This document shows positions 9,101 to 18,622 of a DNA stretch of 64,000 nucleotides, one piece after another (the first letter of the stretch is position 1; each line of letters begins with the position of its first letter). The stretch is from YC2-FULL-38-9 sp964629635. Its GTDB lineage: Bacteria; Patescibacteriota; Microgenomatia; UBA1406; GWC2-37-13. The notes under the pieces were generated by a model. It did no database searches and was not told the DNA's origin. It worked only from the letters and a program-made list of their open reading frames with translations. The stretch is from NCBI GenBank assembly GCA_964629635.1, contig CAZVQS010000001.1, positions 124,001-188,000 of the forward strand, read 5' to 3'. A program made the position numbers and the translations under genes.

Positions 9101-12100
9101 CCGGTCGTCCGTTTCTGAGCCCGACTCATGCACGAGAAGCCCCTGGTAGTACAAATTCGCAACCTCATCCGAAGTCAGGTACGCGTTGTAAATGCGCAGA
9201 TCCGATATGATCTCATATCCGTCTCCCACTCCGATTACGTTTGTTGCAAAGTTATGCGGGGAAAAGCTACCGGACACCCCGTTGTTATTCACATACACAA
9301 CACCCTGACTTCCGTTCCATGCGGCAACTATGTGAAGCCACTTATTGGCATCCGGAGTGAGGCTTCTCATTACGGACCCGGTGCCGCCGAAGCCCTGTGC
9401 GTTCAGATCAATATTTGAATTGTAATGAGCAAGCGCAAATCCGCCGTCGCTGCCGAAGTAAGACGAGCCGAAATCAAGAAGTTTCATGGTGGAATTATTC
9501 GATCCCGAGTGGTTGAAAAAGCCGGCCGTCGGCTTCATCCAGAAACTGACCGTTCCCGCACCGAGGGTCACGTTTCCGTTCAACGGATACACAACCGTAG
9601 TCGCGTTTCTAGTGCTTGTGCTGTTGTCGGCTGACCCGGTCCATGCATATCCGGACCCCATTCCTCCGTCCGTATAGGAAGTGGGGTAACTTTTTTGCTC
9701 AAGCTGTAAGGCGTCGAGGTATATTGTCTTCCCGTTTTTCACTTCGACTCCGTATGTGTATGAGCCGGCAGGCTGGACGCCGGAACTGTGCGTGAGCCGC
9801 CACCATCCGCCGCCCATGTCCGTATAGGTTGTTGCGAGAGATGCGGATCCTGACGCAAGTGATGCAACGGACATATCTACCGTGCCTGCCCCCATGTTTG
9901 ATGAAGCATTGTAGACATAGGCGGAAACCGTATACGGCCCGTTTGCCGGAAGGGCAGCCTGCGTCATGTACTGGTCTGCCTTATCATAGGCGGTGAGCCT
10001 GACGGAGCGGCTGCCGAATTTGAGGTATTGCGTTCCCGCGTTTTCGGTAACGGCCATACTCTTGAATGAGGTGTATGTGCCGTCCCACTGGCTGTCGCCC
10101 GTTATGTTCGATCCGAAATATGCGGTCGTCGGCACGACGGAAAAGGGAACGACCCCTGTATTGGTCGCGCGCTCGATATCGTTCACCTTGAGCGTAATGT
10201 TTCCGCCTGCGTTATAGGAAATCTCGAAGTTATACGTGGTCCCCGCATCCAACACCGGATTCGGCCAGTCCGAGGTTATGCTCGTACCGTTGAACCGCGC
10301 CCTCATCCGCAGTATGGAAGCAGTCGTGAAATTGAGATAAATGTAGTTGCTCGTATCCGCCCAGAGATTGATGATCTGGGGATTGGTCGATCCGAACTGG
10401 TTTGCTACGCCATAATCATGGCGCGGGGTGAACTTGAACTTGATCGCTCCGCTTGTTGTGGTTAACCCGGTTACTGCCTGGGTCAGCGTATCCGCACCGT
10501 CAACGCGCAGACCTGGACTCTCGGTGGAGTTTTGCGTGGATGCGGGAGTCACCGTAAGGTCCACGCCTGTTAATGCAAACCGATATAGATCGTCAAGATA
10601 ACCGGACATGCGGTAAGACTCACCGGTATATCCGGTTGCAGAGTAGTTATTGCTGAATGTCCCGTTCTGCATCCCTCTCCCGATATACTTGTAATGGGTC
10701 CAGGTATTCGCACCTGTGGTATGGGCTGCCATGTGGTAGTGATTCCCCGAGGAATCATACGCATGCTGGTTCCATAATGTTGTCGTGCTGACCATGGTAA
10801 AGCCCATATTCACGTTCGTACTCGATACCTCCCTGAACCACGAACCCAATGCGTAAAACGTATCGTCTGAAACAGGAGAATCATTCTGTGCAATCCCCTC
10901 CCCGTTTTCGAGGTTCACGAAACTGATGGCGTTGCCGGTACGGGATTGGGATGTAGTCAACGCGGCATCTCCCGACTCCATTTCATCATTCGCCCATCCG
11001 GTCGGTATCCAGGGATTTGGAGTACCCGTTACGTATTGGAAGCTGGGGTTGTTGATAAGATTCGGCAGCACTTCCACCTCATGCCAGTAACAGACGCCGG
11101 GAGTCATGGCATAGTTGCCGAGTGCAAGACGAAGGTTGGTTTCGCCGGGAGGCACTTCATAGGAATACATGAGAACGTCGGGATCTTCACGCGTGGAAGT
11201 TGCAGTCCCCACCGCATATCCGTCCGTACCCCACAATGTAGTGCCGTAGCCTACGAGAAGCGGTATGCAGCTGCCGTCTGAATGCGCCACGGCCCTGATA
11301 ACCAGATCCTGGCCGGGTGTAACCGGAATATCCTGATATATGGATGAGAGGTAATGGCCGTTTACCCCATAGCCGCCGCCGTATATTTTTTCGCTCGCCG
11401 GCATATTACCCACATCCGGACGGGGTGCGATCGCGTTCCAGGATGGATCGCTCGCTTCGGCTCCCCCGGAGACACCAAGCGTTGCCGTATTGTTGTTGCC
11501 CGTCGCATCGGATGCGGTTTGCCCCGAGCCATCCTCAAACTTCCACCAGGCTCCCATACCGGAAAGCTCAAAAGAAGCGGGCGACTGCTTGAATATCGTA
11601 TCCCTGATTTCCTGGTAGTGGAGCGCACGGTTGTACACTTTTACGTCGTCAATGAATCCGTCGTAAAAATTCTGGAGGGTGGAAGATGCGGTCTGGTAAG
11701 TGACGGTAAAAGTAGGCCGATATGCCTGTCCGCGTTCGTAAGCGTTATAGTTCATGTATCCGGCGGACAAATCGTCGCGCCGAAACATTACCATCATGTC
11801 GTTTCCCGCCTGCCATCCCGGCCGGTCGACCACCTCCTGGACAGCCGGGGCAAAATCAGGCGAATCGTAGTAGGGAGTATCCTGCGCGATAGTAAGCGTT
11901 GTATCCCATTGCGCTGCAGCTGTCGTTTTTGCCAGCGTTTGCGCATCCTCCTGGGATACCGGCGCGACTGCATCGTCCACATCCGCCATCCGTATGGATG
12001 AGTTAATGGTTGTGTTCTGCGCAGAGCCGTTGCCTGTATATGAAAACTTCGCTCCTGTTACCGTTGCACCCTGTGGTATCTGCACACTCTGGAACCGCAT

Positions 12101-15100
12101 CCAGTTCTCATTGGCTATACCGTATGCAGGTAAATAATATAGTCCCAGGGACTGACTGGTGTTATCATACCAGCTATAAGCGCTGTTGTAGTTGTAGTAC
12201 CCGTCGTCCGGCCCTGACATGATTGAATACGTGAGTGTTTCGGATTCAAGCCCGACTTCACCACCGATCGTAAAGCGACCCCCGTTGTCTTCGATCGAGG
12301 CGGGAATAGTTCCGTTTACAGCCACGCCTGCCTCATAACCGTTCAGAAATATATCAACGTTCCGTGATGCTGCCGTATATACGGCTGAAACGTAATACCA
12401 CTGACCGGAGACCAGGTTGATGTTCGTGCTTTGTACGTATACGCTTGGGGAGCCAATGTACAAGCGGATCTCGTCTCCATACTGCGCAAGGAGATAGCTT
12501 GTTTGCGCTCCGTCCCATTTACCGGCAATGGTAAACTGGGTGCCGGCGGTTACCCGCTCGGGTTTGATCCATGCGCCGATCGTCAAATCCCCCGTGACCG
12601 ACAGAGTCTGACTGTCCGGAACAGTAAGATACTCTCCGGCGTCAGCCTCAAAATCCATGGATCCGCCTGACGTATCGACCGTGTTGATTAAACCGGCCGC
12701 AGTCCATCCGTCCGTTTGGTAATTTCCCGAAAGAAGAAACCCATCTCTCCCGTTCGTGCCTCCGAGAAGGTTAGAGGCATGGGGATGGGTCCATGCGTTT
12801 CCTGACCCTGAGGAAAGAGTACGGGTTTGCGGATCGGTCGGAAGGGCGAATACCACATCCCAGGAACCGGTTACCGCAGCAGGATCCCTGCCTGCTCCCC
12901 CGTTATAAATAAGGTTTATCTCATCCCCGTTCCCTACGTCAATGCCGTTTGCACCGTCGAAAAGCGGGCGCCGGTATACAGTGAAACCCTCGATGATCGC
13001 ATTTGCCGGAAAAGCGGAATTCGGACAATCCGCCCCGATGCATTTCTGGCCCCGCATGGCATACGAATTCATGAAAGAAGGGGAAGTTGAATCGATCACG
13101 TGCGTATCATTTATGCTTAACGACATGAAGTTGTCAGTGCCTTCAATGGGATTATCCCTATCCCATCGCACTGTCACAAGATATGTTGTTCCCGCGGTCC
13201 AGGAAGATACATCCTGGGATACCGTGTTGCTCGTTCCGAAATCAAGATACAGCCGGTTGTCCGCCCCTTTGTATATGACACTGATATTCGCGCTCCACTG
13301 GTCCAGATGCGCAAGCACGTGCTTTTTTCCGTCGTTTCCGTTCCACTCCGGCGTCACCCAGAATACAACCGACCCCTGCTCCTCATCTATCCCCTGGTAA
13401 AAGGTTCCCGCAATCTGGGAACCGTTTCCGGCAATCAGGGTGTCACCCGTTCCCGTTGAGTCAGGCGCCCCCTGTATGGTTGCGCCCGCCGCAAACGGTC
13501 CTGCGGAATTGCGCTTTGCAACCGCTGCCGTGAATGTCGCGCTTGCGGTTGCATAATTGAAGTACGGCAATGACCAATTGAGCATCGCGCTCGCATTTTC
13601 AAAAGACGGATTACGGATAAGATTTGTCGTTGCTTCCTCTATGAGTATGCCCTGATGCCCGGCAAAGGGCTGCGTTCCGAACATACCGGCATGATCCGCC
13701 GAATAGTCTGCTCCTGTCAATCCCGAGACGTATTTCGCTCCTGTTATGCTGCCGTGGTTCCGGCTGCCGGACGCATCAAGCGCTTTGCCCGCGTTCCTGG
13801 GGTCCTCCCCGTTCTCGTCAAAATGGAGTAGGGCAAGCGTATTGCCGTCTGAAACAAAGGGCACCGATGAAGGAGTGAATGACCCTGCGTAACGGATGCT
13901 GTTGCTGACCCTCACCTCGTCGATATACCCTTCGAACCTGAAGCTGCCGCCGGACACATGCGTACCCACATACATGTTGTCGGACTCATCAGAATAAACG
14001 TTTCCCTGACCGTTTGAATTGGTCTGGTATGTCACCTCCTGTCCGTTCACGTAGATATGCACGCCCGTATAATTTGCGGTCCCGTCCCAGGTAAGGGCGA
14101 CATGCTGCCACTGATTGGGGGTAACGGCATTCGGTACCGACTCCCTGTTCAAGTCTGCCGTTGCATAATCCTTTTCAAATTCGATGGTATAGCTGCCGTC
14201 GAGCTTGAACCGGGTCCTGTTTTTTGCAATGATGTTCGGATCGCCGTTTGAGGTTTTCGGATATATCCACGCCTCCCAGGTTAATGGCCCCATATCATCC
14301 AGAGAATCAGGCGAGCCCAAATCCACCTGATCGTCATACCCGTCAAAGTTAAGGGCGCTTTTTCCGCCGGTATACCGTACCGCCCCCGAGGTTGTCGGTG
14401 CTTCATTGTCCGCGCAGGATGCAATGCCGTTAAACGGACATACGAGGCTGGCTGAAACTGCAGAACCGTCAGCACGGAGAATATCATATCCGTTATCCCC
14501 CGCTGCAGGCGCGGCTGCTTCCGGATTACCGTAATAGAGTTCATAACCGGTATCCGTACCTCCGTCTAGCCAAAGCGTCGATTGTATGGGAAACGTGATA
14601 GTGGTCATTGGGGAATCGGAGCAGTCGGTTGCTCCTGATGCGAGCTGATACGTTCTCGGGAGCTCGTTCCGGAGCGTTCCTGAACCGGTTGCGGCGTACG
14701 CCACCCGGAGGTCGTCGCAGTCTGCCTGTAGTTTGCCTGCGGCTACAAGCGATGCGGTGTCAAGCGTAACCTGCCCGCTGGCTGTTGCGGTAACCGAGGC
14801 CGTTTCGGACAGGTTTTTCAAAGATACGGGTATCTTGTAGCGGAAATCCGCATCATACCAGGAAGATGCGGTTGCGATACGTATCTCGGAAGACAGTACC
14901 GCCACCGTTCCGAAACCGTCATCATAACCGGCAAGCCCGCCCGCAGTCCCCCGATTGAACACGACATCCGCAGGCATGCTTACGGTTGACTCCTCAAGCG
15001 CATGAACGATTTTACGGTAGATGTTGTACCCGCCGAGAATAAAACCGACGGTAAGGAAGGTTGCTCCCACCGTTATTCCGAAAAGCTGGAGATAGTTTTT

Positions 15101-15235
15101 TGAATAGAGCGGTATGTTTCTCGCGTGCCAGTACCGGAGCAATCCGCTTTTCTTCACGAACAGCCTGAGCGCGGGGAAAAAACCGCCGGACTTAGTTTTA
15201 CGGGACACGACAGACGGAGAGCGTTTGCGCCTCAT
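6143..15235 (-). CDS. giant membrane-anchored LamG/Fn3 surface protein (about 3030 aa)
   Basis: The protein has a basic cytoplasmic N-terminus, one membrane segment (about residues 50-73) and then an extracellular chain. In order: a DUF2341-type domain (about 115-245, ending ELYYGNP), a LamG/concanavalin-like domain (about 290-440), further jelly-roll-like units including LamG near 860-1010 and 1890-2030, a tandem of Fn3-like domains from about 2300, and a final conserved Fn3 module plus a tail ending FDVIIKNLEDVFGFLKL. LamG and Fn3 suggest adhesion or glycan binding. There is no LPXTG motif. The longest open frame starts at a TTG (15271) that lies in the -35 box. I chose ATG 15235, placed 6 nt after a -10 hexamer. 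It heads an operon with ATPase and permease, paralogous to 26140-37493. Confidence 0.85.
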   Translation of the reverse strand: MRRKRSPSVVSRKTKSGGFFPALRLFVKKSGLLRYWHARNIPLYSKNYLQLFGITVGATFLTVGFILGGYNIYRKIVHALEESTVSMPADVVFNRGTAGGLAGYDDGFGTVAVLSSEIRIATASSWYDADFRYKIPVSLKNLSETASVTATASGQVTLDTASLVAAGKLQADCDDLRVAYAATGSGTLRNELPRTYQLASGATDCSDSPMTTITFPIQSTLWLDGGTDTGYELYYGNPEAAAPAAGDNGYDILRADGSAVSASLVCPFNGIASCADNEAPTTSGAVRYTGGKSALNFDGYDDQVDLGSPDSLDDMGPLTWEAWIYPKTSNGDPNIIAKNRTRFKLDGSYTIEFEKDYATADLNRESVPNAVTPNQWQHVALTWDGTANYTGVHIYVNGQEVTYQTNSNGQGNVYSDESDNMYVGTHVSGGSFRFEGYIDEVRVSNSIRYAGSFTPSSVPFVSDGNTLALLHFDENGEDPRNAGKALDASGSRNHGSITGAKYVSGLTGADYSADHAGMFGTQPFAGHQGILIEEATTNLIRNPSFENASAMLNWSLPYFNYATASATFTAAVAKRNSAGPFAAGATIQGAPDSTGTGDTLIAGNGSQIAGTFYQGIDEEQGSVVFWVTPEWNGNDGKKHVLAHLDQWSANISVIYKGADNRLYLDFGTSNTVSQDVSSWTAGTTYLVTVRWDRDNPIEGTDNFMSLSINDTHVIDSTSPSFMNSYAMRGQKCIGADCPNSAFPANAIIEGFTVYRRPLFDGANGIDVGNGDEINLIYNGGAGRDPAAVTGSWDVVFALPTDPQTRTLSSGSGNAWTHPHASNLLGGTNGRDGFLLSGNYQTDGWTAAGLINTVDTSGGSMDFEADAGEYLTVPDSQTLSVTGDLTIGAWIKPERVTAGTQFTIAGKWDGAQTSYLLAQYGDEIRLYIGSPSVYVQSTNINLVSGQWYYVSAVYTAASRNVDIFLNGYEAGVAVNGTIPASIEDNGGRFTIGGEVGLESETLTYSIMSGPDDGYYNYNSAYSWYDNTSQSLGLYYLPAYGIANENWMRFQSVQIPQGATVTGAKFSYTGNGSAQNTTINSSIRMADVDDAVAPVSQEDAQTLAKTTAAAQWDTTLTIAQDTPYYDSPDFAPAVQEVVDRPGWQAGNDMMVMFRRDDLSAGYMNYNAYERGQAYRPTFTVTYQTASSTLQNFYDGFIDDVKVYNRALHYQEIRDTIFKQSPASFELSGMGAWWKFEDGSGQTASDATGNNNTATLGVSGGAEASDPSWNAIAPRPDVGNMPASEKIYGGGYGVNGHYLSSIYQDIPVTPGQDLVIRAVAHSDGSCIPLLVGYGTTLWGTDGYAVGTATSTREDPDVLMYSYEVPPGETNLRLALGNYAMTPGVCYWHEVEVLPNLINNPSFQYVTGTPNPWIPTGWANDEMESGDAALTTSQSRTGNAISFVNLENGEGIAQNDSPVSDDTFYALGSWFREVSSTNVNMGFTMVSTTTLWNQHAYDSSGNHYHMAAHTTGANTWTHYKYIGRGMQNGTFSNNYSATGYTGESYRMSGYLDDLYRFALTGVDLTVTPASTQNSTESPGLRVDGADTLTQAVTGLTTTSGAIKFKFTPRHDYGVANQFGSTNPQIINLWADTSNYIYLNFTTASILRMRARFNGTSITSDWPNPVLDAGTTYNFEISYNAGGNITLKVNDIERATNTGVVPFSVVPTTAYFGSNITGDSQWDGTYTSFKSMAVTENAGTQYLKFGSRSVRLTAYDKADQYMTQAALPANGPYTVSAYVYNASSNMGAGTVDMSVASLASGSASLATTYTDMGGGWWRLTHSSGVQPAGSYTYGVEVKNGKTIYLDALQLEQKSYPTSYTDGGMGSGYAWTGSADNSTSTRNATTVVYPLNGNVTLGAGTVSFWMKPTAGFFNHSGSNNSTMKLLDFGSSYFGSDGGFALAHYNSNIDLNAQGFGGTGSVMRSLTPDANKWLHIVAAWNGSQGVVYVNNNGVSGSFSPHNFATNVIGVGDGYEIISDLRIYNAYLTSDEVANLYYQGLLVHESGSETDDRYASGTKTYTSPAIDLSAAGQWGATPIRFTHTLNGGSVNYFTRTSADNSIWSEWAAVTGNEIASNPLRYFQWKADMTADASLSESPVVNGMVVSYVEDSIAPENPGAQALGYVDAASLSATLVSGSWYNHANPKFAWTAGTDTAGEGQSASGVASYLLLLTDDENATPSANIADDCYLETDAGSRQFTVGSAPASCSLSNGTYYLRLQTRDNAGNLADPVTLFVYKFDSTIPDAPASVSSTNVGYQATNSFTFYWPAAEDNGPSGVRGYEYKTGTASGELSGWTFTANTLATNVTAYQEGQNYFYVRTVDNAGNYSGLASNNISVTSFYYNATAPTEPRSLTVSPSTTANAPAAANVFTVEWDKPATYSGEIAKYYYCVNCTPSESTMTETTAAETVNRRLENLALATQQGKNTIHIVAEDNNVNTETGHGNRNYEAYATADFYASTTAPGAPQALTISDTSDRDSSMWRLTLAWKAPSTGGTPSSYEVFRSTDNTSFTSMGKTTSPAYTDADLTQSTAYYYKVKAIDNAGSSSIYSNTVSKAPEGRYSSPPTAGGAPSVSAGSTTATVTWTTSRTAFGTVEYGKTAAYGYAGSETTATKTHSVKLTGLAPDTEYRFRVLSMDESEMVGYERVDAYSSDYSFTTLKAPSISEVKVSDITLTSAIITWKMSAMTTTKVEYGETTNYDKKVENLVIASESSHLVKLTGLKHSSTYHFRVRGTDSDQNDIVSDDYTFTTMLYPKVTAVVFNTDETEGGTSVVIAWSTNTDTTGEVEYQAVEVDPASGSKPARDELQKMSGTELSRLPVVPKGKTQYVYTGLLEKKHLARIPSLNDGSLYVFTVRGRDGHGNEAVSEPIRYMTGIDTRPPTLQNVIIETPVTGIGADAKAQIIVSWDTDEPAFGQVLWGAGTGSEYPQATERDQSLAGKHVMVIRDLTPTSSYHLKIVSTDKAGNRIESNDTVVVTPSAQAAAFDVIIKNLEDVFGFLKL

Positions 15236-15241
15236 TTCTTC

Positions 15242-15271
15242 ATTATGGAAAAAGCCACGGACGCGTGTCAA
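15242..15271 (-). promoter_or_regulatory. promoter of giant-protein operon 1, leaderless geometry
   Basis: Minus strand TTGACA (15271-15266), 18-nt spacer, CATAAT (15247-15242), then 6 nt to the ATG at 15235. This argues against the upstream TTG start, which would lie within the -35 box. Confidence 0.6.
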
Positions 15272-16167
15272 CGCTTTTTTTATACAGGATTTATCTTGAC
15301 AGGATAAGATAATCTACTGTTTTTTCCCCGGCCTGTTTCATGAAGATATGCGGCCGGTCCACCGGTTAGGGAAAAATAACAATGTAGGTTGCCTTTAAGC
15401 CCCGTGTGTATTCGCCATTATTTAACCGGTTTCTTTTAGCGCCGAATATATCCCCTATTATTTCCGTAAACCGCCCTATTCAACTCGATTCTCCCTGCAT
15501 CAAATCTGACGGCAGCCGGAAGACATACGGATTGACTTGACAACCTCTATGAAAACCGTTTAGTTTGTGTCGGGAAAACGATGCGGAATTCCGGATGAGA
15601 TTTATCACATCCAGGGCTCTATGACCGTATATCTAGTATTACTGGCTCCAAAGGGATATTTCGCACCGCCTCAAATCGACCTGTTCCCCTATCCGAAACG
15701 ATCGTTTCCGCTGCCGTCCATCTTGGCTCTTATTCTCATGTATTTTTACAAAAACCGCAGATTTTCCGTCACGCAATTGCCGGGGTTTAAACACGGGCAA
15801 ACGAACTGCGGTGCGTTTATAAACAAATGAAAAGGGTGCCAGAACGTTTTTACTGCAAGAAACGCTAAATAACCGGCATAGTATAGGAATAACGTTATCA
15901 AAACAATCCGTATAGCGTTTAATTTTATTGATCAATAACCTGTTTATCCTGATATTTTTCCGCATCCGACCTCTTTTTTTTCCTGCAGCTGACCAGCTGT
16001 TAAACAATAAACTCTACGCGATTTCTCATCCAATAATCTTGTACACAACTGGTAAGAGAAAATGGGTAAAACGGTAAACTGACCGCACGTTTTGTAAAGG
16101 GTAAAACCGAAAAATGCGAATACTATAAGTTAAGCGCTTTTCGGCGTCTTTTCACCGAGAAGTGTAT
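15272..16167. other. noncoding region with palindromes, no convincing gene
   Basis: About 900 bp with lower GC than its neighbours. The longest frame (15639-16007, minus) has Cys/Arg/Lys-rich low-quality composition and no family features. Visible structure: a long inverted pair with CCGGTTA near 15362 and TAACCGG near 15430, extended by AATAA/TTATT; a perfect 14-bp palindrome TTATTGATCAATAA at 15925-15938; and an imperfect 8-bp hairpin near 16137-16162. TTGACA near 15537 on the plus strand lacks a clear -10. It could hold an unrecognised RNA gene. It does not look like RNase P RNA, SRP RNA or tmRNA. Confidence 0.5.
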
Positions 16168-16794
16168 TCAAGGCAAGATAACGGTTTGCATAAGAGCCCG
16201 CGTATCCGCAAGGAACCGGGAATAATCGCTGTGGGAGTTGCTGATCTTTATTTTATTGAAAGGAATGAGTTCGTAATATTTCAGCCAAACCGGATATATG
16301 TTTTCTATGAACGCCCGGTATTTCGCAAGTGATTTTTCCCTTTCATGTGCATCGGTGACACCTGCCATGTCCAGGCGTTTTTCATAGGTATTCTTCCTTC
16401 TGGACCAACTGTTTTGAGGCTCTGTATCGATAAAAACAACACATGGATTGAGCCGCTTGTAGGAAGAAACATAACGCGGAAAGTAAGTATTCGCGGCATC
16501 CTTCCCGCAGTAGTGCTCAAGATATACGAGATGGAATATGCCGGTTTCAATGACGTGAGTCATGCCGTCTTCCGGAAGTGATGCGGTTTCATTCATGTCC
16601 TTTTCCGTTATCTCAAGTTCAAGGTCTTTTGTCACATAGGCGCCGCCCCGGTGTTTATTGCCTCTCAGAAGATACGGATTCAGTTCTTCTATGTAATTCC
16701 AATCCGGCTTTGATTCCCTGATAAGGTTCCATAGCGTAGTTTTGCCGGAAGACTGCGGTCCGGCAATGATATAAATAGATGCTCTTCCCTTCAT
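16168..16794 (-). CDS. P-loop ATP-binding protein (AAA/NadR-like kinase fold)
   Basis: 208 residues, starting with a strand and Walker A GPQSSGKTT (about residues 12-20). A Walker B-like stretch THVIETGIFHLVYLEH (about 78-93), a second hydrophobic strand CVVFIDTEP (about 117-125), and an Arg-rich lid segment (WSRRKNTYEKRL) follow. The layout is that of small P-loop kinases or AAA_28-type ATPases acting on nucleotides or small molecules. The substrate is unknown. It is divergent from the DHH gene, with the two -10 elements overlapping in a 16-bp gap; on this strand TATAAT (16808-16803) lies 8 nt before the ATG. Confidence 0.65.
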   Translation of the reverse strand: MKGRASIYIIAGPQSSGKTTLWNLIRESKPDWNYIEELNPYLLRGNKHRGGAYVTKDLELEITEKDMNETASLPEDGMTHVIETGIFHLVYLEHYCGKDAANTYFPRYVSSYKRLNPCVVFIDTEPQNSWSRRKNTYEKRLDMAGVTDAHEREKSLAKYRAFIENIYPVWLKYYELIPFNKIKISNSHSDYSRFLADTRALMQTVILP

Positions 16795-16798
16795 GTGA

Positions 16799-16810
16799 TA
16801 CGATTATAGT
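16799..16810. promoter_or_regulatory. overlapping divergent -10 elements
   Basis: Plus strand: extended -10 TGA-TACGAT (hexamer 16799-16804), then 6 nt to the ATG at 16811. Minus strand: TATAAT (16808-16803), then 8 nt to the ATG at 16794. Only 16 bp separate the two start codons, so the polymerase sites must compete and both mRNAs would be leaderless or nearly so. Confidence 0.55.
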
Positions 16811-17800
16811 ATGCATTTTACCGGAAGTGAAGAAGCGCGCAAACTCGTGACTGCCGCAAACTGCATTCTCCTTAACGTACACCGGAATCCCGACCTGGAC
16901 AGCGTTGGTTCCTCGCTTGCGATGCGTTTGGCGCTTCAGCGGATGGGAAAACATGCTGATATTGTGGGACCCCACCGGATAAACCCCGATTACCTGTTCC
17001 TCAACGGCGCGGAAACGATACGGACCGTTGACTACGCGGATTTTGATGCGGCAGGCTATGATCTGATGGTTGTCCTTGACTCCGGTTCGGACCAAATCGT
17101 CACCGGAAATCCGCATACCCCGCTTCCCTCCCTGGAGCGTCTTGTCGTGGATCACCATAAAAACAACTCTATTGAAGCGCGCCTGAAAATCATCGACGAA
17201 CACGCGTCCTCAACCTGCGAGATGCTGTATCATCTGTTTAACGACTGGCGCGTGGAAATAACGCCCGAACTCGCCACGCTTCTGTTTGCGGGAGCCTGCC
17301 ACGATACCATGTTCTTCAAGTACAACGAGAATGAAACCGACACGTTCCGCGTCGCATCCGAACTGATCTCAAAAGGAGCCGATAAAGCCGGGATCCTCTT
17401 TCATGTGTTCAACAATATGAACCTTGAGTTCGTGAAAAACGTCGGGCGGATGCTTGAGTGGATCAGAATCGAGAAAACAGCAAGCGGGAAGAGCTTTGCG
17501 TGTGTCGCTTTGAACTTTGAAGAATACCAGGCCATGGGAGCCCCTTTCAACATCCGTGAATATGTGGCCGATTCGTACCTGCAAAGCATCAAGGGAACGC
17601 TTTTCGGCATTGTCATGGTTGAGGAAGCAAAAGGCAAGCTTTCGGTGAGCTTCCGCGGGAAAGAGCAATCGGACATGTCTGCACTTGCCCGCCTGTTCAA
17701 CGGCGGCGGACACAAACTGCGTGCGGGAGCAACGCTCTATGGCAGTAACTTCAATGACCTGGTGAATCAGGTCGTGTCTGCTTTAAAAAGACAGGCGTAA
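16811..17800 (+). CDS. nrnA: DHH/DHHA1 phosphoesterase, NrnA-like oligoribonuclease/pAp phosphatase
   Basis: 329 residues. The DHH domain has motif I HRNPDLDSVGSS (about residues 20-31), an aspartate motif in VVLDSGS (about 90-96) and the name-giving VDHHKNN (about 114-120), plus a further Asp in AGACHDTMFF. The C-terminal DHHA1 domain ends with GGGHKLRAGA (about 298-307). Metal ligands are all present. NrnA-type enzymes degrade 2-5 nt RNAs and dephosphorylate pAp. With a GGDEF protein in this window, a role in degrading linear dinucleotides such as pGpG is possible but unproven. It ends 3 bp from the convergent sortase gene. Confidence 0.85.
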   Translation: MHFTGSEEARKLVTAANCILLNVHRNPDLDSVGSSLAMRLALQRMGKHADIVGPHRINPDYLFLNGAETIRTVDYADFDAAGYDLMVVLDSGSDQIVTGNPHTPLPSLERLVVDHHKNNSIEARLKIIDEHASSTCEMLYHLFNDWRVEITPELATLLFAGACHDTMFFKYNENETDTFRVASELISKGADKAGILFHVFNNMNLEFVKNVGRMLEWIRIEKTASGKSFACVALNFEEYQAMGAPFNIREYVADSYLQSIKGTLFGIVMVEEAKGKLSVSFRGKEQSDMSALARLFNGGGHKLRAGATLYGSNFNDLVNQVVSALKRQA

Positions 17801-17803
17801 CCG

Positions 17804-18550
17804 TTATTCGGTGATGCGGACTGCAAAGATGAGGATTCTTTTGAGGGTCGTTCCCGGAGGCCAGCAGGTCTGAAGCGTCAGGAATTCGCGGTTCGTTTTG
17901 CGCGTCAGATATTCCACCTGGGAGGGGTCAACCGTCGTTTTTTCCACCACCTGGTATCGGTACCGCTGCCCTCCGTAGAACACGTTGATTTCATCCCCCT
18001 TCTCCAGCTTATGAAGCAGGTAAAATACCGCGTTATAAGTGCCGACGTTCCAGAAATAATCGGTGGAATGGGCAAACAGGAATATGTGTCCGCCCTCGCC
18101 GGGGAACGCGGTCCCCCACGCATGGGCTACGCCTTTTTTCAAAGCGTCAAGGTAGGCTTCCTCGTTTGACGTATCGACATTCGGCAGGACCCGCGCGTTC
18201 GCGCCGATTTTCGGGATAACCACGCTGAAGTTCGGATCTTCCGGCACGAGCACTTCTACCGGTTTCACGTTGAGAAGCGAGTTGATCGCGCCCTTCTGTC
18301 CGGTATTTTTCTGGAGGTGGTATTTGGCGACCTCCTCCTTCTCGGTCGCGGTTGAGGCAACCAGATATTGTTTTTTCGCAAGGTTTTCCACGAAGTAGCG
18401 GGCTTCCTGCTGGACGGGCTGGTAAAACGTTTTGCCGATCATGAAGACGGAAGAAAGGACAAGAAAATTGCCGACCGTACGAAGTATCAGGATTTTTATA
18501 TATTCTCCCTGCCTCAGTTTCCTGATGTGGTGGTGGATGTGCTGCCGCAT
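17804..18550 (-). CDS. sortase family transpeptidase
   Basis: 248 residues with an N-terminal basic stretch and one membrane segment (about residues 20-42). The catalytic domain follows: V-V-I-P-K-I-G-A start (about 110), catalytic His in FLFAHSTDYFWN (about 158-169), catalytic Cys in LTLQTCWPPGT (about 226-236) and an Arg in TLKRILIF (about 237-244). Sortases cleave a C-terminal sorting motif and attach proteins to the surface. No protein ending in LPXTG-hydrophobic-basic is visible in this window, so its substrates are elsewhere or use another motif. The proline after the active-site region and the short size fit class D/E-like enzymes. Confidence 0.9.
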   Translation of the reverse strand: MRQHIHHHIRKLRQGEYIKILILRTVGNFLVLSSVFMIGKTFYQPVQQEARYFVENLAKKQYLVASTATEKEEVAKYHLQKNTGQKGAINSLLNVKPVEVLVPEDPNFSVVIPKIGANARVLPNVDTSNEEAYLDALKKGVAHAWGTAFPGEGGHIFLFAHSTDYFWNVGTYNAVFYLLHKLEKGDEINVFYGGQRYRYQVVEKTTVDPSQVEYLTRKTNREFLTLQTCWPPGTTLKRILIFAVRITE

Positions 18551-18622
18551 GTTGCTTTGATGGTAAAATCGGACCGCAAATAAGCACGTGTTTACACTTG
18601 AATCCGGTCAACCGGACGCAAG

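Noticed and set aside
7987..11628. Several open frames of 70-215 codons on both strands inside the giant gene at 6143-15235
   Set aside because: They are shadows of a repetitive, GC-rich coding sequence; their products are Arg/Pro/His-rich with no domain features, while the main frame has continuous LamG/Fn3 domains.
15639..16007. A 122-codon minus-strand frame in the noncoding gap
   Set aside because: Arg/Lys/Cys-rich composition, no hydrophobic or domain pattern and no promoter geometry like that of the other genes.
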